Shown here piece by piece: positions 17,876 to 26,104 of a DNA stretch of 64,000 nt; positions within the stretch are counted from its first letter, which is position 1; the number at the start of each line of letters is the position of its first letter. Both the position numbers and the translations under genes were made by a program. The stretch lies in NCBI GenBank assembly GCA_938028665.1, contig CALIMB010000014.1, positions 27,939 through 91,938 on the forward strand, written 5' to 3'. The stretch comes from an uncultured Thermomicrobium sp. (GTDB lineage: Bacteria; Chloroflexota; Chloroflexia; Thermomicrobiales; Thermomicrobiaceae). The notes under the pieces were generated by a model, which had not been told where the DNA came from, did not search any database, and was given only the letters and a program-made list of their open reading frames with translations.

Positions 17876-19180
17876 TCAAGCAGGGCAGGGCTGTACTGCT
17901 TCCTGACGTGCAACCTGTTCGTAGACCCGCACCACTGTGGTTGTGACGCGGTGCCAAGAGTAACGAAGTGCGGCTTGTCGTGCACCAACCTGGAGGCGAG
18001 AGCGCAGTCCGTGATCGGTGAAGGTGCGAATGGTTGCTGCAGCGAGCGCATCTGGATCGTCTGGGGGCACGTGAAGTCCCGAGATCTCGTGTTCCACGGT
18101 GAAACGGAGTCCACCCACACGACTCGCGACAACTGGGGTGCCACAGGCCATTGCTTCAACGGCAACAAGACCAAATGATTCGTACCGTGAGGGGATAAGA
18201 CACACATCAGCAGCGTTGTAGAAGAGGGGGAGCTCGCTTTGTGGTCGTGAGCCAAGGAAACGGATCGACTCAGCAAGGCCGAGGGCCTGAGCTTCGGCAA
18301 TGACACGGGCTAAAGCTCGATCGGGCTGAGGTCCATGCACACTGTTTTCGCAGACTCCTCCGAGGAAGAGGAGCAGTGGTTGTTCTGGTGTCAGGATCGC
18401 CTGGACACGTTGCCACGCCTGCAAGAGCGTGTCTATGCCTTTGACAGGGTCAATTCGGCCGACGAAGAGGGCCGTTGGCCGATTCGGTTCGATTCCCATG
18501 TGCGCACGGGCCGCAGCGCGGTCCAACGGCCGGAAATGTTCTGCGTCTACTCCAGGCGGAACAGTGCAAAGGCGCCCTGGAGGAGCACCGAGCTCGCTCG
18601 CAATCGTCTGATGCTCGTCTGGATTCGCGGCGATCACGGCGTCGGCGATGCGTGCCAGCCCTTGCTCCACTTGCAGGCGTAGTACGGATTCCGGTGGGCC
18701 TGCTCGAGCAGTATTTTTCAGCACAGCCAGCGTATGGAACATTTGAACAAACGGAATGTTCCAGTATCGCTGGAGGTGATAGGCGGCCCATCCGGAGAGC
18801 CAGTAGTGGGCGTGGATCACATCATAGAGCTGTGGCTGACCAGAGACACAGTAGGCCAACTCGCTGACGAATTCGGGAATGTAGCAGAAAAGTTGCTCCT
18901 TGGCGAGAGGAGTTGCAGGGCCAGCGTCGAGTGTCAGGACGCGGACGCCTGGGAAGAGCTCGACAACGGCGGGAACATCAGGATGATCACGCCGAGTGAA
19001 GATGTCTACTTCGATCCCACGCTGTGCCAGGTGGCGACTGAGTTCACGGATATAGACGTTCATCCCGCCAGCACTTCCGATACCTGGTTGGGCGAGCGGC
19101 GATGTATGGAGGCTGATCATCGCCACCCGTCGGATGGCGACTGCAGGGAAGTACTTGCGGTGCTCAGTCGCTGTGTCCAC
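17876..19180 (-). CDS. GT4 glycosyltransferase, MshA/sucrose-phosphate-synthase-like
   Basis: The 434-residue retaining glycosyltransferase has the N-terminal glycine loop PGIGSAGGMNVYIRELSRHL seen in MshA and sucrose-phosphate synthases, VIHAHYWLSGW, the hinge VPPGVDAEHFRP, the second-domain strand ALFVGRIDPVKGIDTLLQAW and the donor site IPSRYESFGLVAVEAMACGTPVVAS (E-x7-E). The donor is probably a UDP- or GDP-sugar and the acceptor may be an inositol or sugar phosphate; this remains open because no mycothiol genes are seen here. Confidence 0.88.
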   Translation of the reverse strand: MDTATEHRKYFPAVAIRRVAMISLHTSPLAQPGIGSAGGMNVYIRELSRHLAQRGIEVDIFTRRDHPDVPAVVELFPGVRVLTLDAGPATPLAKEQLFCYIPEFVSELAYCVSGQPQLYDVIHAHYWLSGWAAYHLQRYWNIPFVQMFHTLAVLKNTARAGPPESVLRLQVEQGLARIADAVIAANPDEHQTIASELGAPPGRLCTVPPGVDAEHFRPLDRAAARAHMGIEPNRPTALFVGRIDPVKGIDTLLQAWQRVQAILTPEQPLLLFLGGVCENSVHGPQPDRALARVIAEAQALGLAESIRFLGSRPQSELPLFYNAADVCLIPSRYESFGLVAVEAMACGTPVVASRVGGLRFTVEHEISGLHVPPDDPDALAAATIRTFTDHGLRSRLQVGARQAALRYSWHRVTTTVVRVYEQVARQEAVQPCPA

Positions 19181-19270
19181 TCGTTTGAAACCCCTTCTTG
19201 CTTGCCGAGGGCAGGAGACCGAAACAAAACCACCGACACCACTGGCCGGTGGCGGCGGGCTCCACGTGCT

Positions 19271-19347
19271 TGGCGCCCGCGGAGGGACTCGAACCCCCGA
19301 CCACAGGGCTTAGGACGCCCCGGCTCTCTCCCCTGAGCTACGCGGGC
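19271..19347 (-). tRNA. tRNA-Arg (anticodon CCT)
   Basis: The minus strand folds into a complete cloverleaf: acceptor GCCCGCG / CGCGGGC, D-arm GCTC/GAGC, anticodon stem GGGGC/GCCCT with loop GTCCTAA (anticodon CCT, codon AGG), T-arm with TTCGAGT. Discriminator G is followed by an encoded CCA. The variable region is six bases, one more than usual. Confidence 0.93.
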
Positions 19348-19448
19348 GCATCACCCAGCACAACGTCAATTCTAGCCGACTAGCTGGGTGCACGGCTAGG
19401 CTTCCTTGGCAGGCCACTCTGCACTGTGCTATACTGCCGCCGGATAAG

Positions 19449-19523
19449 CGGGGAGTGGCGCAGCCCGGTTAGCGCGCCGCGTTCGGGACGCGGAGGTCGG
19501 AGGTTCGAATCCTCTCTCCCCGA
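19449..19523 (+). tRNA. tRNA-Pro (anticodon CGG)
   Basis: The cloverleaf has acceptor CGGGGAG / CTCCCCG, D-arm GCGC/GCGC, anticodon stem CCGCG/CGCGG with loop TTCGGGA (anticodon CGG, codon CCG), and T-loop TTCGAAT. The start with C and the CGG anticodon identify proline. CCA is not encoded, unlike the neighbouring tRNA-Arg. Confidence 0.95.
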
Positions 19524-19529
19524 CGGCTG

Positions 19530-19550
19530 GGCCGGCTAAGCCGGCCTTTT
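19530..19550 (+). terminator. Intrinsic terminator of tRNA-Pro
   Basis: A perfect seven-base stem (GGCCGGC / GCCGGCC), a TAA loop and TTTT follow the tRNA by six bases. It separates tRNA-Pro from selA. Confidence 0.85.
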
Positions 19551-19573
19551 GCTTCTCACCACGGGGTCCAGGA

Positions 19574-20989
19574 ATGGACGAACGGTCACAAAATGATTTG
19601 CAACTGCAGCAGCACCTGCGTTCGCTTCCTGCTGTCTCAACACTCTTGCAGATCCCCGAGATCCAGCCGTTTGTCCAGGCACTTGGTGAGCGCGCAGTTG
19701 TCCACGTGGCGCAGAAGGTGTTGGCCGCAGCGCGGCGCCGCATTCTCGCAGGCGAGTCACCCCTTAACGTTGTCACGTGGCTGCAGCATGAACTGCAGCG
19801 TCTCCTGCGGCCACGCCTCGAACCAGTGATCAATGCGACCGGTGTCATTATTCATACAAATCTCGGGCGAGCTCCTGTTAGCGAAGAAGCAGCGCTCGCC
19901 ATGCTGGAGGTTGCTAGGCGCTACACGGCGTTGGAAATCGAGCTGGAATCAGGGCGCCGCGGCGGCCGCATGAGTGAAGTAAGTCGCCTCTTGTCGATGC
20001 TCACAGGGGCCGAAGCGGGGCTGGTTGTCAATAACAATGCAGCAGCGGTGCTCCTGGTGCTGAGTACGTTCTGTGCGGGGCGTTCGGTTCTCGTCTCGCG
20101 CAGTCAGGCTGTGGAGATTGGCGGTGGGTTCCGAATTCCCGATGTGCTGCGGCAGAGTGGTGCGCGTTTGATCGAAGTCGGAACAACCAACCGCACCTAT
20201 GTGCGTGATTATGCCGAAGCGATCACCGATGATACGGCAGCCATCCTCTCAGTGCACCGAAGTAATTTTCGTATTGTTGGCTTCACGGCGCAACCCGAGC
20301 TTCGGGAGCTCGCGGAGCTCGCACATGCCCGTGCGCTCTTGCTGATCGAAGATCTCGGCAGTGGTGCTCTGCTTGACACTGCTGTCTTTGGACTGGAGCA
20401 CGAGCCGACTGTTCAGGAGGCGATTGCTGCCGGCGCGGACCTCGTCTGCTTTTCCGGGGACAAGTTACTAGGTGGCCCACAAGCCGGGATCATTGTGGGG
20501 CGGCAGGAATTGATTGAGCGTGTCGAACGGCATCCGCTGGCTCGTGCCGTCCGTGCCGATAAGACGGCGTTGGCGGGGACCGCGCTGACGCTGCGTCACT
20601 ATCTCCGTGGGGAGGCAGTCGAGAAAATACCGGTTTGGCGCATGATCGCCACCCCAGTTGACGCGCTCGTCGAGCGTTGCCGAGCGTGGGCGGAAGCGTT
20701 AGCGGATGTGATTGAAGCGGAAATCGTCCGCACCGAGGCAACGGTCGGAGGTGGTTCGCTGCCCGGAGAGACGTTACCAAGCGTGGCACTCGCCTTACCA
20801 GCGGCGACGATTGCTCAAAAAGTCCCCGGTCTTTCCGTCGATGAATTGGCACGTCGCTTGCGTATTGGTCAGCCGCCAGTTATTGGAAGGGTTGAGGAGG
20901 ATAACCTCCTACTCGATGTTCGCACAGTCCTTCCCGAGCAAGACGAGGCTCTTATCCAGGCGCTGCGGCGGGTTCTGCAACCTACGTGA
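19574..20989 (+). CDS. selA: L-seryl-tRNA(Sec) selenium transferase
   Basis: SelA converts seryl-tRNA(Sec) to selenocysteinyl-tRNA(Sec) with selenophosphate. The 471-residue PLP enzyme shows INATGVIIHTNLGRAP (about 85-100), ELESGRRGGRM, the NNNAAAVLL active-site region, and the PLP lysine in CFSGDKLLGGPQAGII (about residue 300). Length fits bacterial decameric SelA. It sits alone behind the tRNA-Pro terminator; selB, selD and tRNA-Sec are not in this window. Its end overlaps the convergent dnaG end by eight bases. Confidence 0.95.
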   Translation: MDERSQNDLQLQQHLRSLPAVSTLLQIPEIQPFVQALGERAVVHVAQKVLAAARRRILAGESPLNVVTWLQHELQRLLRPRLEPVINATGVIIHTNLGRAPVSEEAALAMLEVARRYTALEIELESGRRGGRMSEVSRLLSMLTGAEAGLVVNNNAAAVLLVLSTFCAGRSVLVSRSQAVEIGGGFRIPDVLRQSGARLIEVGTTNRTYVRDYAEAITDDTAAILSVHRSNFRIVGFTAQPELRELAELAHARALLLIEDLGSGALLDTAVFGLEHEPTVQEAIAAGADLVCFSGDKLLGGPQAGIIVGRQELIERVERHPLARAVRADKTALAGTALTLRHYLRGEAVEKIPVWRMIATPVDALVERCRAWAEALADVIEAEIVRTEATVGGGSLPGETLPSVALALPAATIAQKVPGLSVDELARRLRIGQPPVIGRVEEDNLLLDVRTVLPEQDEALIQALRRVLQPT

Positions 20990-22832
20990 CAGGATCACGG
21001 GTGTCGCGGAAGTATGGACTTGGCTCGGGGTAGAACTCCGGGAAGCGTTGCTTCAGCGCTTCAATGAGCTCGAGCGCTGTTCGAAGGGCTGCACGATCAC
21101 CTGATTCTTCTGCTGCGCGTACCTCACTGAGGAGTGACCGCAGCCGTTCATCATGGCGTTCCCGCCGAAGTCGCCGAAAGGCGTCGCGGATGGCCTGCCG
21201 GGCGAGCGCGGGCGGGAGTTCCGGTTGCGCCGCAATTCGTTCACGCAGCGTTTGGGCATAGTGACGCAGCTCTTCCGGAATAGCCGCGTCATCGAGGGTG
21301 TGTCTAACGAGGACCAGTCCAAGAAGTTCCCGGTGCTGGGCATCGAGGAGTGTCTCATTGTCAAGCTCAGCGGTGAGCCCCCGGGCTGCTTCAGGATAAC
21401 GGAGCAGGAGGGCCACAAAGTGCTGTTCAGGAGTAAGTGGACGAGTACCTGCGGGCGGATTCGCTGGGGCTTTGGCCGTGGTCAGCGGGCGACGCCGGTA
21501 AGTGGCCAGCGCACGCCGGACGGTTTCCTCCGGCAGCTGAAGACGGCGGGCAATGGTACGCGTATAGAGGTCGATCTGGACAGGGTCACCAAGCTCAAGG
21601 AGCACAGGCGCCACACGTTGCAAAATCTCAGTCGCAGCACGGAAGTCAGTGCAGTGTTGCTCGCCGAGCAGAACACCGAGATAGTAATCGACAAGGGGAA
21701 CAGGTTGCGCAAGTGCTTGGTCCCATCGCACGCGGTCGGTGCGGATAAGGTCATCGGGGTCATAGCCCTCGGGCAACACGATGACGGAAAGTTCGATGCC
21801 GAGCGTCCGCTCAAAGCGGATCAGCTGGCGCGGATCAGCGACGGGGCGCTCTTGGTCAGCGAGCGTCGTGCGAAGCAGTTCGAGGCCCCGCAGCGTCGCT
21901 TGATGCCCAGCTGCGTCAGCATCAAGGGCGAGCAGAATGCGATCGGCGAGTTTCCGCAGTTGTCGCGCCTGTCGCTCAGTCAATGCTGTACCCAGTGAAG
22001 CAACAGTGTTGGTGTAACCGAACTGGTGGGCAGTGATGGCATCAAGATACCCCTCGACGACGACGACAGTACGTTGCTGACGGATCGCCTCTTGTGCGAG
22101 GTCGATCGCATAGAGGACACGTCCTTTGTCAAAAAGCACTGTCTGCGGTGAGTTGAGGTACTTTGGGTGAGCATCACCCAGGGTGCGGCCACCGAAGCCA
22201 AGCACTTGGCCGTGGTGGTCGCGGATGGGGAAGATGAGACGATTACGAAAGCGATCGCTGATGGAACCGTCCTCGCGCCGGACGACAAGACCGGCATCCA
22301 AGAGTTCCTCTGAGGATGCGCCGTGCCTCGTCAGATAACTGAGCAGCGCCGTTGAGGTCTCAGGGGCAAATCCCAGTCCGAACCGTTCTGCTGTTGTGCG
22401 GTCGACACCACGTCGAGCCAGATAGTCGCGTGCCGGCGCGCCAAAGGCGGTGGACCACAGGATGTGTGTGAACCATGCAGCTGCTAGGCGGTTCAGCTCG
22501 GCTACCCGTTGACGGCGCTCGTCTTCGACCCTATCGGCATGTCGGAGGGGAGCGAGGGTGATACCGGCTCGTTCGGCCAAGCGTTCGAGTGCCTCACGAA
22601 AGTGGAGTCGTTCGGTGCGCATGAGAAAGGTGAGAGCATCTCCACTGGCGCCGCAGCCGAAGCAGTAGAAGGACTGTGTTTCCGGAAAGACATAGAAGGA
22701 TGGCGTCTTTTCCTGATGGAACGGGCAGAGGGCCTTAAAATTCTTGCCGGCTTTCTGGAGCTGCACGTAACTTCCGATCAGCTCCACAATATCGATCGCC
22801 TCGCGTACGCGCTCGACGTCTTCGCGTCCCAT
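20982..22832 (-). CDS. dnaG: DNA primase
   Basis: DnaG makes RNA primers for replication. The 616-residue protein has the CHC2 zinc motif (CPFHQEKTPSFYVFPE, then CFGCGASGD), the RNA polymerase domain with FPIRDHHGQVLGFGGR, the TOPRIM glutamate and aspartates in VVVVEGYLDAITAHQFG and LLALDADAAGHQA, and a C-terminal helicase-binding region. The ATG at 22832 follows the dgt stop by four bases, so dgt and dnaG are co-transcribed. rpoD, often next to dnaG, is not here. Confidence 0.96.
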   Translation of the reverse strand: MGREDVERVREAIDIVELIGSYVQLQKAGKNFKALCPFHQEKTPSFYVFPETQSFYCFGCGASGDALTFLMRTERLHFREALERLAERAGITLAPLRHADRVEDERRQRVAELNRLAAAWFTHILWSTAFGAPARDYLARRGVDRTTAERFGLGFAPETSTALLSYLTRHGASSEELLDAGLVVRREDGSISDRFRNRLIFPIRDHHGQVLGFGGRTLGDAHPKYLNSPQTVLFDKGRVLYAIDLAQEAIRQQRTVVVVEGYLDAITAHQFGYTNTVASLGTALTERQARQLRKLADRILLALDADAAGHQATLRGLELLRTTLADQERPVADPRQLIRFERTLGIELSVIVLPEGYDPDDLIRTDRVRWDQALAQPVPLVDYYLGVLLGEQHCTDFRAATEILQRVAPVLLELGDPVQIDLYTRTIARRLQLPEETVRRALATYRRRPLTTAKAPANPPAGTRPLTPEQHFVALLLRYPEAARGLTAELDNETLLDAQHRELLGLVLVRHTLDDAAIPEELRHYAQTLRERIAAQPELPPALARQAIRDAFRRLRRERHDERLRSLLSEVRAAEESGDRAALRTALELIEALKQRFPEFYPEPSPYFRDTRDPVT

Positions 22833-22836
22833 GGCA

Positions 22837-23892
22837 TCACCCGACGAACGACCAGAATCGGGGCAGGTAGATTGCCTCAAAGCAGGCGAGGGCGTACCGG
22901 TCAGTCATGCTCGCAACGTAGTCAGCAGCGATCCGTTCCACTGGCTCGTCAGGGAGATTACGACGAAAGTCCTCTGGCATCTCTTCTGGATGCCGAACGT
23001 AGTGTTCGTAGAGGACCTGGATGAGTCGTTCCGCCTTGCGTGTTGATTCAAGCCGATTGAGGGGCTCGTAGACGCGCTCAAACAAGAAACGACGGAGCTG
23101 GTTTGCCACATCCTCGAATGCGGGCGAGAGACGAACTACTGGTTGTCCAGGGATGAACGTCTCCAAAAGTGGTGCTGAGGTTGCGATGACGTCTGTAACA
23201 AGCCGGTGGATACGCTCACCGTGTGTCCACCCAAGGGTCTCCAAGATCTCTCGCGGAACGTCGTCCAGTGTGATAAGGCCTGCTCGGAGTGCATCATCCA
23301 GATCGTGATTAATATACGCAATGCCATCGCTGATCTTGACAACCTGGCCCTCAACAGTAGTGGGCCAGCCGGCTACCGGGCTGGAGATACTCTCGATCGT
23401 CTTCGAGTGTCGTAGGATCCCGTCGCGGACCGGATCAGTGAGATTAAGCCCGCGACCGTCTCGTTCCAGCCGATCGACAACCCGCAGACTCTGCTCATTG
23501 TGGCGAAAGCCTGGGAAGACGGCAGCGAGGGCCCGTTCCCCTGTGTGTCCGAATGGGGTGTGTCCGAGGTCATGGGCAAGGCCAATCGCCTCAATGAGAT
23601 CCTCATTGAGCCGCAAGGCACGACCAATCGTTCGGGCAATCTGTGTCACTTCCAGGGTATGCGTCAGGCGTGTCCGGAAGTGATCACCACTTGGCGAAAT
23701 AAAGACTTGCGTCTTATGCTTAAGTCGCCGAAACGCTTTCGAATGGATGATTCGATCACGATCACGCTGGAATGCCGTGCGAAGCGGACACTCTGGCTCA
23801 TCTCGCTGCCGTCTGGCCTGACTACTGCGGGCAGCAGCCGGATGCAGCCAGGTGGCTTCATGTTCTTCCAGTTGCTCGCGAATCGATGGCAT
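22837..23892 (-). CDS. dgt: Deoxyguanosinetriphosphate triphosphohydrolase-like protein (HD domain)
   Basis: The 351-residue HD-domain enzyme hydrolyses dNTPs to nucleosides and tripolyphosphate. The metal ligands are in HFRTRLTHTLEVTQIA (first His), LAHDLGHTPFGHTGE (HD pair and the GHTPFGH signature) and a later Asp in VKISDGIAYINHD. The N-terminal FQRDRDRIIHSKAFRRL stretch is also typical. Length fits the shorter type 2 Dgt group. It is the first gene of the dgt-dnaG unit. Confidence 0.93.
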   Translation of the reverse strand: MPSIREQLEEHEATWLHPAAARSSQARRQRDEPECPLRTAFQRDRDRIIHSKAFRRLKHKTQVFISPSGDHFRTRLTHTLEVTQIARTIGRALRLNEDLIEAIGLAHDLGHTPFGHTGERALAAVFPGFRHNEQSLRVVDRLERDGRGLNLTDPVRDGILRHSKTIESISSPVAGWPTTVEGQVVKISDGIAYINHDLDDALRAGLITLDDVPREILETLGWTHGERIHRLVTDVIATSAPLLETFIPGQPVVRLSPAFEDVANQLRRFLFERVYEPLNRLESTRKAERLIQVLYEHYVRHPEEMPEDFRRNLPDEPVERIAADYVASMTDRYALACFEAIYLPRFWSFVG

Positions 23893-25818
23893 GGCGCCGT
23901 GTGTCCATTCCTCTCTCTCGGAAGTGTACGGACACGGGGGTCATTCTGCCAGGACAAGAATCATCTTGCTCTGCGCTATGAGAAACCAGCTTCCCAAGGG
24001 GACCTGGGCAGCTTAGATGCTTCATGGGTAGACTGTTTCATGTCGCGAGCGTGCCAGCTGTTTGCGGTAGCGCCTGGCGGGCGCGGCGTGCGGAACTGGT
24101 CCGACGGTCACCCAAACCTCGGTCTGCACAGGCTACACCACGGACAGCTTGCATGATCCGCCATTGGGCTCGCCCTACACCATGCACGGCCGTGTCCGTC
24201 TGGCTCGCAACAATTTTCGAGCCAGACTTCCTGCTCGTCCCACACAATGCGCGGCCATGTCTTTTCCGTGTCTTCCTCTTCCTTGAGCGTTGCCAGTGGA
24301 AGTACCCACGCCATCGAAGCTGAAGTCGGTCTACGGAGAGAAATCGATGACCTCACCGGCATCGCTCAGGACCGTGCCGTCCAACCGCGTTGCATACTGG
24401 GCCAATACAAGAGGGAAGGACTTATCGCGCTGGCCCGTGGGCTGGGCGAAGAGGCTACCGACTAGCCGGGCGGCTTCCTCCGGATCTCAGACCACGGTCA
24501 CCTGCTAGCGATGGGGTTGGTCCGTCCTGCGCTCCAGCGCCGCTCGCCCGACGATGTCGTGCTCGAACGTGATGAGCCGCCCATAGCCGGGAGCTCCGGG
24601 AGACAAGGGCGAGGTCTCACTGGTGAGACCAACGAAGCACTCACCCCGCGAGCCCACCGCCGCAGAGGCTGTGACTGGGAGCCACTCCCGGTAGCTTCGC
24701 AGCTGTGGATCGGGAGAGATTGCTGGTGGCGGGTGGGGAAACCAGCCGGACCCAAGAGCATTCGTGGCTTAGGCGGGGGCGCCGATCTAGCGAACGCCAC
24801 ACTCCTTGCTAGCTTCGTGGATCGTAGCCATGACAGCAGCGCCGTGGGAGAAGTCGCCGAAGAACTTGGCGCCGGCTACCCCGCTCCTGCCCTGGTGAAG
24901 GAGTCCTAGGCGCTTACCCGTGATCTGGACGCGGGTGAAGTGGAAGAAGGGAATCTCCGGTGGAGGACCGCCGAGCAGCTTCTCCAGGACTAGGGGGCAT
25001 CGGGGTCCTGGATCTGGCAGCGGAAGGTCTTGCGTGGCTTGTGAGGATCGGCGACTGACCAGTCATCCCGTTCGTAGGTCACGTTGGCTCCTCTGGTTTT
25101 GGCGTGGTACTGCACCCAGTTGTGGACGGAGGGGTGTCCAACCAGCGGGAAGGTTCCGTCGTTGAGAAAGAAGAGGATGACGTCCCTGATGACGTAGCCT
25201 TCGGGGAAGACCGGGACATACTGCTTAGCCTGGCTGGGGGCAAAGCCTGCAAAGGAGTTGATGCTTAGCTGCTCCAAAAGGGCGAAAGTGTTGGAATCAC
25301 GGAGGAAGAGGTTTGTCAGGTGGGAGGAGAGGTCGATGTGGTAAACCATCTGGCGTCAGGCATGATGGTCATCCTGCCAGTTGGTGAACCCGGGTGGAAC
25401 GATAGGATAGGCGTGCATCTCGGTCCGCTGCGGGGACTAACTCCCGCTTGTGCGGTGCTCGCTGAGCACCCCGTGCTGGTTCCGCGCCGTTCCGCTCGCC
25501 ATGGAGACTGCCTCCCTGTCCAATGGATGACTACTCACACCGCACACAAATAGGGGGAACGTGACCGACCTCCCACCGAGCCACCGCCCCTGTGATGGCT
25601 TTCGGCATCCCGCACAGTGTTCCACTTTTAAGTAGCTCCTCGTGCTGTTGACACTGTAAGCCTTTCGGCATAATCGTGCATGTCTGCTGTTTTAGGAATA
25701 GGGAACAGCGACTCAGAGCTTGCTACGGACGTGCTCGCCTATGCTCGACAGTATCGCAGGTGAACGGTGGTATGCTGGAAATGGCAAGTTGGCTGCCGAG
25801 AGCCGGTAGGCGGGCGAC
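23893..25818. other. Degenerate region, about 1.9 kb, no intact gene
   Basis: No frame gives a convincing gene. The minus strand from about 25349 to 24300 carries coding-like pieces split by stops. One 119-codon frame (24990-25349) includes a helix-turn-helix-like stretch ending HPSVHNWVQYHAKTRG, and later pieces read GDFSHGAAVMATIHEA and LVLAQYATRLDGTVLSD. An eight-base inverted repeat (GGTCTCAC / GTGAGACC, 24613-24630) lies inside. A decayed transposase or other lost gene is possible; no terminal repeats or target duplications were found. Confidence 0.4.
25648..25674 (+). promoter_or_regulatory. Candidate promoter upstream of zinc-ribbon ORF
   Basis: TTGACA (25648-25653) and CATAAT (25669-25674) are separated by 15 bases. 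The short spacer makes it a weak prediction. Confidence 0.3.
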
Positions 25819-25986
25819 ATGGCGGCATTAGTTTGCCGGAGATGCTTAGGCCAAAGGCAGACGGTGGAGCGGAACGGAGTTGGCTTCGAGCGTAGTGAGG
25901 AGTGGGGAGGGATCTTTTTCAGCCGTGGTGAGTTGGAGCAGCTCGCGCGGGCCGAGAGCATGTCTAACCGGACTACGTCGTCGTAG
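25819..25986 (+). CDS. Small zf-TFIIB-like zinc-ribbon ORF with lost cysteines
   Basis: This 55-codon frame reads like the zf-TFIIB family of short zinc ribbons: VCRRC, then TVERNGVGFERS, and the diagnostic end GGIFFSRGELEQLARAE (family: CPxCGGIWLDRGELEKL). The first Cys pair (Cys6, Cys9) is present. In the second pair both cysteines are replaced (Ser26 and Trp29), so it cannot bind zinc in the normal way. It may be a gene in decay. No strong ribosome site precedes the ATG. Confidence 0.45.
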   Translation: MAALVCRRCLGQRQTVERNGVGFERSEEWGGIFFSRGELEQLARAESMSNRTTSS

Positions 25987-26104
25987 TGGGCTTCTGAGCG
26001 TGACGATGAGGAGGAGTGACATGGAAAGCGTCGGTGACAAAAGAAGCTGCGGTACTTCCTAGAGGAGATTCTCGATTTCGATTGAACAGTGGGCGATCGG
26101 CAGT

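Noticed and set aside
17876..19180. Naming the glycosyltransferase mshA
   Set aside because: The glycine loop is MshA-like, but related sucrose-phosphate and other GT4 enzymes share it and no mycothiol genes are present here.
24613..24630. Inverted repeat GGTCTCAC / GTGAGACC as a terminator or IS end
   Set aside because: The loop is two bases, there is no U tract, and no second copy of the repeat lies nearby.
24990..25349. 119-codon ORF as an intact transposase gene
   Set aside because: Only one short stretch resembles a helix-turn-helix. No catalytic triad, zinc ribbon in the expected order, terminal repeats or ribosome site support an element.
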